Part shown: one piece after another, positions 27,822-37,382 of the stretch | Layout of the letters: each line of letters starts with the position of its first letter | How positions within the stretch are numbered: the stretch's first letter is position 1 | Assembly: GCF_000635915.2 (NCBI RefSeq) | Contig: NZ_CP015614.1 | Location: 1,223,501 to 1,287,500 of the forward strand | Direction: 5' to 3' | Source of the DNA: Brevundimonas naejangsanensis | GTDB lineage: Bacteria; Pseudomonadota; Alphaproteobacteria; Caulobacterales; Caulobacteraceae | Length of the DNA: 64,000 nucleotides | Notes under the pieces: model-generated | What the model was told of the DNA's origin: nothing | The model's database searches: none | The model's input: the letters and a program-made list of their open reading frames with translations, nothing else | Program-made: the position numbers and the translations under genes

Positions 27822-28312
27822 CGCGTCACGGCGTCGTGCAACAGGCCCAAGGCCACGCGCACGCTTTCCAACCGCACTTGGTCCCGCCCGATGGCGCCGA
27901 AGCGCTTTTCAACATGGGCGACGGACCCGTCCGCCCGCGCGATGGCGAAGTGAACCAGGCCGACCGGCTTGTCGCCCGAGCCGCCGCCTGGCCCGGCGAT
28001 GCCGGTGACCGACACCGCGAACTGGGCCCGCGAGCGCGCCTTCGCGCCCTCGGCCATGGCCCGCGCCGTCGGTTCCGACACCGCCCCGAAACGCGCCAGC
28101 ACGTCCTGCGGCACGCCCAGCATCTCCGTCTTGGCCTCGTTGCTGTAGGTGACGAAGCCCCGATCCACGACGGCTGAAGACCCGGCGATCGCCGTCAGGG
28201 CGCCCGCCACCAGCCCGCCGGTGCAGCTTTCGGCCGTAGCGATCATCAGACCGGCCTTGATCGCATGGCCGATCACGCCTTCAGCGATCGCCTCGATATC
28301 CTGCGGCAACAT
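27818..28312 (-). CDS. CinA family C-terminal domain protein, nicotinamide-nucleotide amidase (PncC)
   Basis: A 164-residue stand-alone CinA C-terminal domain. Signatures are TAESCTGGLVAGALTAIAGSS (about residues 30-50), EPTARAMAEGA and VSVTGIAGPGGGSGDKPVGLV. The domain deamidates NMN to nicotinate mononucleotide in NAD salvage; the COG1058 half of long CinA proteins is absent. The ATG at 28310-28312 is preferred because GGAG sits 9 bases upstream, while the earlier ATG (28327) has GAGG directly against it. Confidence 0.88.
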   Translation of the reverse strand: MLPQDIEAIAEGVIGHAIKAGLMIATAESCTGGLVAGALTAIAGSSAVVDRGFVTYSNEAKTEMLGVPQDVLARFGAVSEPTARAMAEGAKARSRAQFAVSVTGIAGPGGGSGDKPVGLVHFAIARADGSVAHVEKRFGAIGRDQVRLESVRVALGLLHDAVTR

Positions 28313-28385
28313 GGGAATTCGCTCCATCCTCGAGTCGTCCTAGCCTCGACCTGCGGAATCACCCGTTCGAGGTCGAAAGCAGCGC

Positions 28386-30662
28386 ATGACCGAACACGTC
28401 CTGTCCCCGGCGCATCGCAGGATCGACGCGATAACACCTGCCGCCTTCGCCGTCGCCATCTTCACCTCGGCCAGCCTGGTTTTCCTGGTTCAGCCGATGG
28501 CGACCAAGCTGGTGCTGCCGTTGCTGGGCGGATCGCCGTCGGTGTGGAACACCGCCATGGTCTTCTTCCAGGCGGCGCTGCTGGCGGGCTATCTCTACGC
28601 CCACCTGCTGCAACGGATACCGTCGGTGCGGTGGCAGGCCATGACGCATCTGGCGCTGTTGGCGGCGGCGGCCGTTTTCCTACCGCTGAGCATTACTGAG
28701 ACGTTGGGGGATCCTGATCCAGCCGCCCCGATCGGCTGGCTGCTGGGCGCTCTGTTGCTATCGGTCGGGGCGCCCTTCGCCATCCTGTCAGCCACCGCGC
28801 CGCTGCTGCAGGCCTGGTACGCGCGCGCTCGCGTCGGCCGCCCCGACGGAGCCAACCCCTATGTGCTGTACGCCGCCTCCAACCTCGGCAGCTTCCTGGC
28901 GCTTCTGGCCTATCCGGTCCTGATCGAGCCGCTGGCGTCCCTGTCCGGGCAGAGGATAGGCTGGACGGTGGGATACGGAGTCTTCGCCGCCATGATCGTG
29001 GTGCTGGCGGTCATCCTGCCCCGCGGTCTCGGCGCCGCGCGCACCGCCGCCTCGGACGAGCGCAGTCCGGCAATCCCCTGGACGCGCAAGATCATCCTGA
29101 TCCTGCTGGCCGCTGCGCCCTCCAGCCTGATGCTGGGGGTGACTGCGCACCTTTCGACAGACGTGGCTTCGGCCCCCTTCCTGTGGGTCGCGCCGCTGGC
29201 GCTCTACCTGCTGACCTTCGTCATCGCCTTCCAGACGCGGCCGTGGATTCCTCTGTCCGTCACCCTGATCCTGCAGGCGACCTTCACCGTGATGATCGGC
29301 GCCATGGTCGGCATGACGACGGGGCATTGGCTGATGCTGCTGGGGGCGCACCTGGCCGCCTTCTTCTTCACCACCCTGATGTGCCACCAGCAGTTAGCCG
29401 CCCGACGCCCGGCGCCGGACCGGCTCACCGAGTTCTACCTGTTGATGTCGCTGGGCGGGGTGCTGGGCGGGGCATTCACAGCCTTGCTGGCGCCGACGCT
29501 GTTCCAGACCGTGCTCGAATATCCGCTGGTCATGGCGCTGGTCTGTCTGGCGCGGCCGTGGCTGGGAGGACGTCCCGCCAAACATGAAGTCTGGCTGATG
29601 ACGGCGGGCCTGACGATCGCCGTATCTGTACCGCTGCTGTTCGAGATGATGCGCTATGATGCATCGTTGCGCACGGTGTTCAGCGACTTCGGCCTGACTG
29701 CAACGGCGCAGATCATCCTCGGCGGCGCCGCCATCTGCGCCTTCCTGATCCGCGATCGCGTGCTGATGTTCACGGCTGTCGTCGCCGCCATGACGCTGTC
29801 GGCCCACTACATCGGCCGCGGTTACGACTGGAGCCTGTCCGAGCGCAGCTTCTTCGGCGTCATGCGTGTGGCGGTCACGCCGGACCCCAAGATGGGCGGC
29901 GACGTTCACGTGCTGATGCACGGCACGACCCTGCACGGCGCCCAGGCGCGCAACCCCGACTTCGCCTGCGCCCCGACCATGTACTATGCCGAGACCACGC
30001 CTCTCGGGCAGGCGGCCGAACTGATCCAGGCCCGCGGCCCGGGCGCCGTTATCGGCGTGGTGGGTCAGGGCTCGGGCGCAATGGCGGCCTATAAGCGCGC
30101 CTCGGATCAGATGACCTTCTTCGAGATCGACCCGATGGTCGACCGGCTGTCGCGCGATCCGAAGTGGTTCACCTTCATCTCGAACTGCGCTCAAGGCCCG
30201 GTCCGCACCGTCCTGGGCGATGCGCGGTTGACGCTGAACAAGGAAGCTCGCCGCTCCTACGACCTGCTGGTCATCGACGCCTTCTCATCCGACGCGGTGC
30301 CGACCCATCTGCTGACGCGCGAGGCGATCGAGGGCTATCTCAAGCTGCTGAAGCCGACGGGCGTCGTGGTGCTGCACCTGTCCAATCGCAACCTGGAGAT
30401 CACCCTGCCCGCCGTCGCCGCCGCGCGCGAACTCGGCGCCGCCGAACTGCACCAGATCTACATCGAGCACCCCGACGCCGCCCTGATGGCCGAAGCCTCG
30501 ACCGAAGCCCTGGTCATCTCGCCTACGCCCGAAGGTCTGGCCGACTTCAAGGCCGACGGCCGCTGGCGCAAGCTGGAGCCGACCGAAGTGCGCCCCTGGA
30601 CCGACGACTACGTCAATCTGTTCGGCGCCCTTGTGCGCAGCATGAGGGGGCGCGCCGGCTAG
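28386..30662 (+). CDS. Fused integral-membrane / spermidine-synthase-like protein
   Basis: A 758-residue protein. Residues about 15-490 have many hydrophobic segments (for example FTSASLVFLVQPMATKLVLP, typical of the family's N-terminus). Residues about 510-750 are a soluble aminopropyltransferase-like Rossmann domain with GVVGQGSGAMAAYKR (co-substrate loop), FEIDPMVDRL and YDLLVIDAFSSDAVPTHLLT. Such fusions are widespread but not biochemically defined; polyamine synthesis or another aminopropyl or methyl transfer at the membrane is possible. It converges on mfd with a 4-base overlap. Confidence 0.8.
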   Translation: MTEHVLSPAHRRIDAITPAAFAVAIFTSASLVFLVQPMATKLVLPLLGGSPSVWNTAMVFFQAALLAGYLYAHLLQRIPSVRWQAMTHLALLAAAAVFLPLSITETLGDPDPAAPIGWLLGALLLSVGAPFAILSATAPLLQAWYARARVGRPDGANPYVLYAASNLGSFLALLAYPVLIEPLASLSGQRIGWTVGYGVFAAMIVVLAVILPRGLGAARTAASDERSPAIPWTRKIILILLAAAPSSLMLGVTAHLSTDVASAPFLWVAPLALYLLTFVIAFQTRPWIPLSVTLILQATFTVMIGAMVGMTTGHWLMLLGAHLAAFFFTTLMCHQQLAARRPAPDRLTEFYLLMSLGGVLGGAFTALLAPTLFQTVLEYPLVMALVCLARPWLGGRPAKHEVWLMTAGLTIAVSVPLLFEMMRYDASLRTVFSDFGLTATAQIILGGAAICAFLIRDRVLMFTAVVAAMTLSAHYIGRGYDWSLSERSFFGVMRVAVTPDPKMGGDVHVLMHGTTLHGAQARNPDFACAPTMYYAETTPLGQAAELIQARGPGAVIGVVGQGSGAMAAYKRASDQMTFFEIDPMVDRLSRDPKWFTFISNCAQGPVRTVLGDARLTLNKEARRSYDLLVIDAFSSDAVPTHLLTREAIEGYLKLLKPTGVVVLHLSNRNLEITLPAVAAARELGAAELHQIYIEHPDAALMAEASTEALVISPTPEGLADFKADGRWRKLEPTEVRPWTDDYVNLFGALVRSMRGRAG

Positions 30663-33600
30663 GCCGCGCCCGCCACCCGCGCCAGATCGGCGGTGATGCG
30701 CTCGGCGACCTTCAGACGGTCGTCGGGCGTGGGCCATTCGCCCTTCACCACGATCTTCTGGTCCGGCCGGATCTTCCAGAAGGCGTGGTTCTTCTGGATC
30801 AGACCCACCAAGCCCATCGGATTGGGGAAGGTGTTGTTGCGCAGCGTCAGCACCGCGCCCTTGGGCCCGATGTCGATCTTCTCGATGCAGGCCGTCCGGC
30901 AGTTGGCCTTGACGCCGACGATCCGCAGGAGTTGCTGCGCCTCGTCCGGCAGCGGGCCGAACCGGTCGATCAGCTCGGCCGCGAGCGCCTCGCGATCCTC
31001 CATATTCTCGGCGTCCGACAGGCGACGATAAAGGCTGAGGCGAAGGTTCAGGTCCGGGACGTAATCCTCTGGAATCAATACAGCCGCGCCGACATTGATC
31101 GAGGGCGACCAGCCGCGATCCGGCGCCGCCTCGCCCTGCTCGCGCAGTTCGGCGACGGCGTCTTCCAACATCTGCTGATACAGTTCGACGCCCACCTCAC
31201 GGATGTGTCCCGACTGCTCGTCGCCCAGCAGATTGCCGCCGCCGCGCTGGTCCAGATCGTGGCTGGCCAGTTGGAAGCCAGCGCCTAGGTTGTCCAGAGA
31301 CTGCAGCACCTGCAGCCGCCGCTCGGCCGACAGGCTCAGGGGCTTGGTGGGGTCGGTCGTCAGATAGGCGAAGGCCCGCGCCTTGGACCGGCCGATGCGG
31401 CCTCGGATCTGGTGCAGTTGGGCCAGACCGAACATGTCGGCGCGGTGCACGACCAGGGTGTTGGCCGTCGGGATGTCGATGCCGCTCTCGACAATGGTGG
31501 TCGAGACCAGAACGTCATATTCGCCGTCGTAGAAGGCGCTCATCACCTCCTCCAGTTGGGTCGGGCTCATCTGGCCGTGGCCGACGACGAACTTCACCTC
31601 TGGCACCTGTTCGCGCAGGAATCGCTCGATGTCCGGCAGGTCCTTCAGGCGCGGCGCGACGTAATAGGCCTGACCGCCGCGATATTTCTCGCGCAGCAGG
31701 GCCTCGCGCACCAGCACCGGATCCCATGGCGTGACATAGGTCCGCACCGCCAGGCGGTCGACCGGCGGCGTGGCGATGATCGACATTTCGCGGATGCCCG
31801 ACAGCGCCATCTGCAGTGTGCGCGGGATCGGCGTGGCCGTCAGGGTCAGCAGGTGAACATCGGCCCGCAAGGACTTCAGCTTCTCCTTGTGTTTGACGCC
31901 GAAGTGCTGCTCCTCGTCCACGATGACGAGGCCCAGATCCTTGAAGCCGACCTGATCGGCCAGCACGGCGTGGGTGCCGACGACGATCTCGAAGCTGCCG
32001 TCCTTCAGGCCCGCGCGCGTCTCGTTCGCGTCCTTGGCCGTGACCATGCGCGACAGGTGACGCACCTTGATCGGCCAACCGGCGAAGCGTTCGCTGAAGG
32101 TCTTGAAGTGCTGGCGGGCCAGCAGCGTCGTCGGACAGACAATGGCGACCTGGTGCCCCGTCATGGCCACGACGAAGGCGGCGCGCAGGGCGACCTCCGT
32201 CTTGCCGAAGCCGACGTCGCCGCAGATCAGACGATCCATCGGCGTGCCCTTGCCCAGATCTTCCAGCACGTCGCCGATGGCGTTCAGCTGATCGTCCGTC
32301 TCCTCATAGGGGAAGCGGGCGCAGAACTCGTCGAACAGGCCGGCCGGTGGCGTGATGGAGTCGGACACCCGCAGCGCCCGCTTGGCGGCCAGGGCGATCA
32401 GCCCTTCGGCCATGGCGCGCAGGCGCTCCTTGGCCTTGGCCTTGCGCGCCTGCCAGCCCGCGCCGCCCAGACGATCCAGCTGAACCCCTTCGGCGTCCGT
32501 GCCGTAGCGCGTCAGAAGGTCAATGTTTTCAACCGGCAGGTAGAGCTTGCTCTCACCGGCGTAGAGGAGTTCCAGGCAATCGTGCGGCGCCTCCTGGATC
32601 TCCAGCGTGCGCAGGCCCTCGTAGCGGCCGATGCCGTGATCCAGGTGAACCACCAGATCGCCCGCCGTCAGGGCCGAAGCCTCGGCCAGGAAGTTGGACG
32701 CCCGCCGCTTGCGTTTCGGCCGCGCCAGCCGGTCGCCCAGGATGTCGGTCTCGGAGATGACGGCCAGGTCGCCCGTTACGAAGCCGTGCTCGACCGGCAG
32801 CACCGCGCGCAGATAGACCCCCTCGGGCGCCACCTGCACGTCGTCCCAGTCGCGCACCGCCACGACGTGCGTCAGGCCGTGATCGCCCAGCATGGCGGCC
32901 AGACGCTCGGCCGAACCTTCGGACCAGGAGGCGAACAGAACGCGCTTGCCCTGCGCCTTCAGCGCCTCGGCGTGCTGGGCCACGGCGGCGAACAGGTTGA
33001 CGCTGTCCTGCGACCGTTCGGCGGCGAAGCTGCGGCCCAGACGGCCGCCCGCGTCCTCGCCCGAACCGGCGGCCAGCGGCGACAGACGTCGCACGGCGCG
33101 GCCCGCCAGCGCGCTGTTCCAGTCGCCATCGTCCAGATAGAGCCGCGCGGGCGGCAGGGCGCGATAGGCGGCCCCGCCCTTGCCGCGCGCCGCCTCCTTG
33201 CGCGCCTCATAGGCGTCGACGGTCAGGTTCCAGCGCTCTGCGCGCGCCTGTTCCGTCTGGCTGTCGAGGAAGACCGGCGCCGCGGCCGGCAGATAGTCGA
33301 ACAGCGTATCCAGCCGGTCGTAGAACAACGGCAACCAGTGCTCGACGCCCTGACGACGCGCGCCGTCGCTGACGGCGGCGTACATCGGCTCGTCGCCGGG
33401 CGCGCCAAACAGGTTCAGATAACCGCTGCGGAAACGCGAGATAGCGTCGGCGTCCAGCAGGACCTCCGACACCGGCGACAAGGAAACCGCCTTCAGCTGG
33501 CGCGTCGAGCGCTGGGTCTCGGGATCGAAGGCGCGGATCGATTCCAGTTCCGAGCCGAACATGTCGAGGCGGACCGGCTCGTCGAACCCCGGCGGGAAGA

Positions 33601-34108
33601 CGTCGATCACCCCGCCGCGAATGGCGTATTCGCCACGCTCAGACACGGTCGAGGCCCGCATATAGCCGTTGGTCGAAACGTAGCGTTCCAGAGCAGCCGT
33701 ATCGAGGTCGGCGCCGACCTTGGCCGCGAAGCCGGCGCCGGTCACGGCGCTGCGCGGCGGCGTGCGCTGGGCGGCGGCGGCGACAGTGGCGACCACCAGC
33801 AGCGGCGTCCTGTCCGCCGGATCGCGCGTCGCCAGCCGGGTCAGCGTCGCCATGCGCTGAGCGGCGACCGAAGCCGTTGGGCTCAGCCGGTCGTAAGGCA
33901 GGCAGTCCCACGACGGATATTCAAGAACTTCAACATCCTTGGCGAAAAAACGAAACGCCTGAATGAAGTTTCCCGTACGCTGATAATCGCGCGCCACGAA
34001 CAAGGCGGTCCCGCCCTGCGCCTTGATCCGGTCGGCGACGATCAGGGCGTCCAGTCCCTCAGGCGCGCCGCCCAGCTCCATGTCGGCCCGCGCCGGCGCG
34101 CCGTCCAT
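30659..34108 (-). CDS. mfd: Transcription-repair coupling factor Mfd
   Basis: A 1149-residue ATPase that removes RNA polymerase stalled at DNA lesions and recruits UvrA. The UvrB-like N-terminal modules ([26 protein letters not shown]) are followed by the RNAP-interaction domain ([14 protein letters not shown]), then the RecG-like motor: Walker [42 protein letters not shown], and a TRG/C-terminal domain ([15 protein letters not shown]). Length is normal. It begins at the end of sdhE (stop and start share a base) and is probably cotranscribed with it. Confidence 0.97.
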   Translation of the reverse strand: MDGAPARADMELGGAPEGLDALIVADRIKAQGGTALFVARDYQRTGNFIQAFRFFAKDVEVLEYPSWDCLPYDRLSPTASVAAQRMATLTRLATRDPADRTPLLVVATVAAAAQRTPPRSAVTGAGFAAKVGADLDTAALERYVSTNGYMRASTVSERGEYAIRGGVIDVFPPGFDEPVRLDMFGSELESIRAFDPETQRSTRQLKAVSLSPVSEVLLDADAISRFRSGYLNLFGAPGDEPMYAAVSDGARRQGVEHWLPLFYDRLDTLFDYLPAAAPVFLDSQTEQARAERWNLTVDAYEARKEAARGKGGAAYRALPPARLYLDDGDWNSALAGRAVRRLSPLAAGSGEDAGGRLGRSFAAERSQDSVNLFAAVAQHAEALKAQGKRVLFASWSEGSAERLAAMLGDHGLTHVVAVRDWDDVQVAPEGVYLRAVLPVEHGFVTGDLAVISETDILGDRLARPKRKRRASNFLAEASALTAGDLVVHLDHGIGRYEGLRTLEIQEAPHDCLELLYAGESKLYLPVENIDLLTRYGTDAEGVQLDRLGGAGWQARKAKAKERLRAMAEGLIALAAKRALRVSDSITPPAGLFDEFCARFPYEETDDQLNAIGDVLEDLGKGTPMDRLICGDVGFGKTEVALRAAFVVAMTGHQVAIVCPTTLLARQHFKTFSERFAGWPIKVRHLSRMVTAKDANETRAGLKDGSFEIVVGTHAVLADQVGFKDLGLVIVDEEQHFGVKHKEKLKSLRADVHLLTLTATPIPRTLQMALSGIREMSIIATPPVDRLAVRTYVTPWDPVLVREALLREKYRGGQAYYVAPRLKDLPDIERFLREQVPEVKFVVGHGQMSPTQLEEVMSAFYDGEYDVLVSTTIVESGIDIPTANTLVVHRADMFGLAQLHQIRGRIGRSKARAFAYLTTDPTKPLSLSAERRLQVLQSLDNLGAGFQLASHDLDQRGGGNLLGDEQSGHIREVGVELYQQMLEDAVAELREQGEAAPDRGWSPSINVGAAVLIPEDYVPDLNLRLSLYRRLSDAENMEDREALAAELIDRFGPLPDEAQQLLRIVGVKANCRTACIEKIDIGPKGAVLTLRNNTFPNPMGLVGLIQKNHAFWKIRPDQKIVVKGEWPTPDDRLKVAERITADLARVAGAA

Positions 34109-34437
34109 CAGCCGATGCCCCTGGCGACTTCGGCCGCAACGTGCTCGCGCATGAAGGCGCGGATGCGGGCGATCATCGGTCCGTCGAACTCAGGCGGGGT
34201 CGGTTCGCGCTCGATGATCCAGGCGTAGAGGTATTGATCCTCTTCATCCAGCAGGGTCTCGAGTTCGGTCAATTCGTCGTCGTTCAGCGTCGGCGCGACC
34301 TGGTCGGTGAAGGGCCCCAGCACCATGTCGGCCTCGCGAAAGCCCCGGCGCCAGGCGCGGAAGGACAGGCGCCCCAGGCGCGTCTTGCGGTCGTCGGTGT
34401 TCTGGGCGTCCTCAGGACGTGCGTCGATATCGGCCAC
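34108..34437 (-). CDS. sdhE: Succinate dehydrogenase assembly factor SdhE (FAD assembly, SDH5/DUF339)
   Basis: A 109-residue protein with the RGFREAD motif (about residues 31-37), the RGxxE signature needed for covalent flavin attachment to SdhA, preceded by LGRLSFRAWR and followed by DQYLYAWI. A 25-residue hydrophilic N-terminal extension (MADIDARPEDAQ...) is variable in the family. It lies immediately upstream of mfd, with which it overlaps, and is divergent from recG (87-base gap). Confidence 0.92.
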   Translation of the reverse strand: MADIDARPEDAQNTDDRKTRLGRLSFRAWRRGFREADMVLGPFTDQVAPTLNDDELTELETLLDEEDQYLYAWIIEREPTPPEFDGPMIARIRAFMREHVAAEVARGIG

Positions 34438-34524
34438 GCTGTTTCCTTGCCTGTCCGTTCACTTCGGTAAGAGGCGGATCAGATAGCGTTCCAGACGCCG
34501 CTGCGCCAGCTATGCTGCACCATC

Positions 34525-36615
34525 ATGAGGCCCGAGATTCTCTTTCCCCTGTTCGCGGACGTCACCACGCTGAAAGGCGTGGGGCCGCGCAGCGCGCCCC
34601 TGGTGCAGAAGGTGGCGGGTCCGCTGGTGCGCGACGTGCTGTTCCTGTCGCCCAGCGGCGTGATCCAGCGGCGCCGCACCACGGCGATGGAGGCCGTCGA
34701 CGGCGAGATCGGCGTCTTCGAGGTCGTGATCGATCGCCTGATTCCGCCGCACAAACACGGCGCGCCGATCAAGGTGCGCGCCATCGACGAGACGGGCTTC
34801 ATCCACCTGATCTGGTTCGCCGGGTCGCCGCGCCATATTGAGAGCCTCGCTCCGCGCGGGTCCCGGCGTCTGGTGACGGGCAAGGTCGAGCGCTTCAACA
34901 GCGAAGTTCAAATCGCCCACCCCGACTACATACTGCCGGTCGAGAAGGCGAATGAGATTCCGCTGTCCGAGCCGGTGTATCCGGCGACGCAGGGGCTGAC
35001 CTCACGCCAAATCCGCAAGCTGGCGCAGGGCGCGCTGGCCCTCGCCCCCGAGCTTCCCGAGTGGCAGGAGCCGAACTGGCTGACGGCCCGGCGCTGGGCC
35101 GGCTGGCGCGCAGCGCTGGAGGCCCTGCACGCCCCGACGAACGAGGCCGATCTGGCGCCGGACGCCCCGGTGCGTCAGCGCCTGGCCTATGACGAACTGT
35201 TCGCGCACCAGTTGGCCTTGGCCCGCGGTCGTCGCGCCCGCCAGATCACGCCCGCCGCCCGCATTACGCCGGGCGAAGTCTCCGCCCGCCTGCTGGCCGC
35301 CCTGCCCTTCGCCCTGACCAGCGCACAGGAACAGGCCGTCACGGAAATTCGCGCCGATCTGGCTTCCGGCGAGCAGATGGGGCGGCTGCTGCAGGGCGAT
35401 GTGGGTTCCGGCAAGACAGCCGTCGCTGCCCTGGCCCTGGCCGATGCGGCCTCCAGCGGCTTTCAGTCCGCCCTGATGGCGCCGACCGAGATTCTAGCGC
35501 GCCAGCACTACGACAAGCTGTCGCCGATGCTGGATCAGGCGAGCGTGTCCAGCCTGTTGCTGACCGGGCGCGACACCCCGGCCGAACGGCGCGGTAAGCT
35601 GGCCGCGCTCGCCTCCGGCGAGGCTCAGGTCGCCATCGGCACCCACGCCCTGTTTCAGGACGCCGTGCAGTTTCACCGGCTGGCTCTGGCGGTCATCGAC
35701 GAGCAACACCGCTTCGGCGTGCGCGAGCGCCAGCGTTTGCAGGCCAAGGGCGACCCGCGCCTGGGCGGCGTCCACCTGCTGACCATGTCGGCGACGCCTA
35801 TCCCCCGCACGCTGGAGCTAACACAGTACGGCGAGCTAGAGGTAAGCCGCCTAATGGAGAAGCCGCCAGGCCGCACGCCCGTGACCACGGCCGTCCTGCC
35901 GCTGGCGCGCATCGGCGAGGTGGCGAAACGGCTGAAGGCGGCGGTCGAGGCGGGCGCCCAGGCCTATTGGATCTGCCCTCTGGTGGCCGAATCCGAGGCC
36001 ATCGACCTGGCCGCCGCCGAGGATCGGGCCGAAGACCTGCGCAAACTGCTGGGAACCGAGGTCGGCCTGGCCCACGGCCAGATGCCGGGGGCCGAGCGCG
36101 AGGCGGTTATGGCTGCGTTCGCGGAGGGCCGCCTGCCCGTCCTCGTCGCCACGACCGTGGTCGAGGTCGGCGTCGACGTGCCCAACGCCTCCATCATGGT
36201 GATCGAACACGCCGACCGCTTCGGTCTGGCCCAGCTTCACCAGTTGCGCGGGCGCGTGGGACGCGGCGCCAAGGCCAGTTCCTGCATCCTGCTGTACGGC
36301 GGCGAGGACGGCACCCTGGGCGAAACGGCAAAGGAACGGCTGGAGACCCTGCGCCGCACCGAGGACGGCTTCGTCATCGCCGAGGAGGACTTCCGTCTGC
36401 GCGGCGGCGGCGACCCGCTGGGCCTGAAGCAGAGCGGCTTCCCGGCCTATCGCTTCGCCGATCCGATCCGGCACCGCTCCCTGCTGCTGGCGGCGGCCGA
36501 TGACGCGCGCCTGCTGCTAGGCCGCGACCCCGAGCTGGCAAGCGAGCGCGGCCAGGCCGTGCGCCTGCTGGAAGCCCTGTTCGACTGGAAAAACGAACGC
36601 CCCTCAGCGGACTGA
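34525..36615 (+). CDS. recG: ATP-dependent DNA helicase RecG
   Basis: A 696-residue branch-migrating helicase for stalled replication forks and Holliday-like junctions. The N-terminal wedge domain (LKGVGPRSAPLVQK) binds the branch point. Helicase motifs are LLQGDVGSGKTAVAALALA (I), IDEQHRFGVRERQ (II, DEQH as expected), [16 protein letters not shown] (III), ATTVVEVGVDVPNAS (V) and QLRGRVGRG (VI). It is divergent from sdhE-mfd. Its stop codon lies inside the terminator hairpin shared with popZ. Confidence 0.97.
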   Translation: MRPEILFPLFADVTTLKGVGPRSAPLVQKVAGPLVRDVLFLSPSGVIQRRRTTAMEAVDGEIGVFEVVIDRLIPPHKHGAPIKVRAIDETGFIHLIWFAGSPRHIESLAPRGSRRLVTGKVERFNSEVQIAHPDYILPVEKANEIPLSEPVYPATQGLTSRQIRKLAQGALALAPELPEWQEPNWLTARRWAGWRAALEALHAPTNEADLAPDAPVRQRLAYDELFAHQLALARGRRARQITPAARITPGEVSARLLAALPFALTSAQEQAVTEIRADLASGEQMGRLLQGDVGSGKTAVAALALADAASSGFQSALMAPTEILARQHYDKLSPMLDQASVSSLLLTGRDTPAERRGKLAALASGEAQVAIGTHALFQDAVQFHRLALAVIDEQHRFGVRERQRLQAKGDPRLGGVHLLTMSATPIPRTLELTQYGELEVSRLMEKPPGRTPVTTAVLPLARIGEVAKRLKAAVEAGAQAYWICPLVAESEAIDLAAAEDRAEDLRKLLGTEVGLAHGQMPGAEREAVMAAFAEGRLPVLVATTVVEVGVDVPNASIMVIEHADRFGLAQLHQLRGRVGRGAKASSCILLYGGEDGTLGETAKERLETLRRTEDGFVIAEEDFRLRGGGDPLGLKQSGFPAYRFADPIRHRSLLLAAADDARLLLGRDPELASERGQAVRLLEALFDWKNERPSAD

Positions 36616-36621
36616 GGGGCG
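36589..36621 (-). terminator. Intrinsic terminator between recG and popZ
   Basis: CGCCCCTCAG (36598-36607) and CTGAGGGGCG (36612-36621) form a perfect 10-bp stem with a 4-base loop CGGA. On the minus strand it is followed by TTCGTTTTT (plus-strand AAAAACGAA, 36589-36597), a proper U-tract, so it ends popZ transcripts. On the plus strand it is followed by TCGAAAAAA. The recG stop codon is within the right arm. Confidence 0.75.
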
Positions 36622-36649
36622 TCGAAAAAACTCGGCGAAGCTCGAGCGA

Positions 36650-37213
36650 TCAGCCCGCGCTGCGGGCGATGCGCTCGACTTCCTTGCGCACCTGGGCCTC
36701 GACGATGGCCGGCAAGTTGGCGTCCAGCCAGTCCTTCAACATCGGGCGCAACATCTCGCGGACCATGGCCTCGACCGTGTTGCCGCTCATGAAGGGCATG
36801 TCGCCCGTGGCGGCGACAGGCGCCGGTTCCGGCTTCTGGAAGCTGGCGGCCAGGCCGGCGAAGGCCGAGGCGGCGCTGGCGGCGGCGCTTTCGCCGACCA
36901 GGGCGTCCGTCTCAGGCGCGACGGCGGGCGCAGGCTCAGGTGCCACGACAGGGGCCTCGACCGGGAAAGGTGCTGCGTCCGCGACTTCCAGATCGCCGAT
37001 GGCCTCGGCGGCCGGGGCCTCATAAGGCTCCGTCAGCTCAAGAACGTCTTCCTCGGCGGCCGCGATCGGAGCGGGCTCGGGTTCGGGCGCAGGGGCAGGT
37101 TCCGGCTCGGGCGCAGCGGCGGTTTCCGCCGGGGCGTCGTCTTCAGAGATAATCCGGCGAATCGACGCCAGGATTTCTTCCATCGTGGGTTCCTGAGCGG
37201 AGTGGTCGGTCAT
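36650..37213 (-). CDS. popZ: Polar organizing protein PopZ (DUF2497)
   Basis: A 187-residue scaffold. The N-terminal helix MTDHSAQEPTMEEILASI continuing to RRIISEDDAP (residues 1-27) is the client-binding region. A long Pro/Glu/Ala-rich disordered linker (about 28-110) follows. The C-terminal oligomerisation region includes TVEAMVREMLRPMLKDWLDANLP and IVEAQVRKEVERIAR. PopZ assembles ribosome-free polar hubs that anchor the ParB-parS centromere and recruit cell-fate kinases. It strongly supports Caulobacteraceae affiliation. A 169-base gap to the TolC-like gene contains its promoter. Confidence 0.93.
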   Translation of the reverse strand: MTDHSAQEPTMEEILASIRRIISEDDAPAETAAAPEPEPAPAPEPEPAPIAAAEEDVLELTEPYEAPAAEAIGDLEVADAAPFPVEAPVVAPEPAPAVAPETDALVGESAAASAASAFAGLAASFQKPEPAPVAATGDMPFMSGNTVEAMVREMLRPMLKDWLDANLPAIVEAQVRKEVERIARSAG

Positions 37214-37382
37214 GTCGGAGCCTTAAACCTCGGTGCTCGATCTCGGTGATCACCCGCTGAGCCGGAAAGGGCGCAGGGCGAACGGGCGCGGCCGATACAG
37301 ACTCGCCTCGCCCCTGCCCTGTCGTCGCATCAACCTCGGCCGGAATCAACGGACGTTTTCGTCCGTCCGCGCGGGCGAGGCC

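Noticed and set aside
31412..34228. A 938-codon plus-strand open frame inside mfd
   Set aside because: Shadow of mfd in the complementary strand; no family match and no ribosome binding site.
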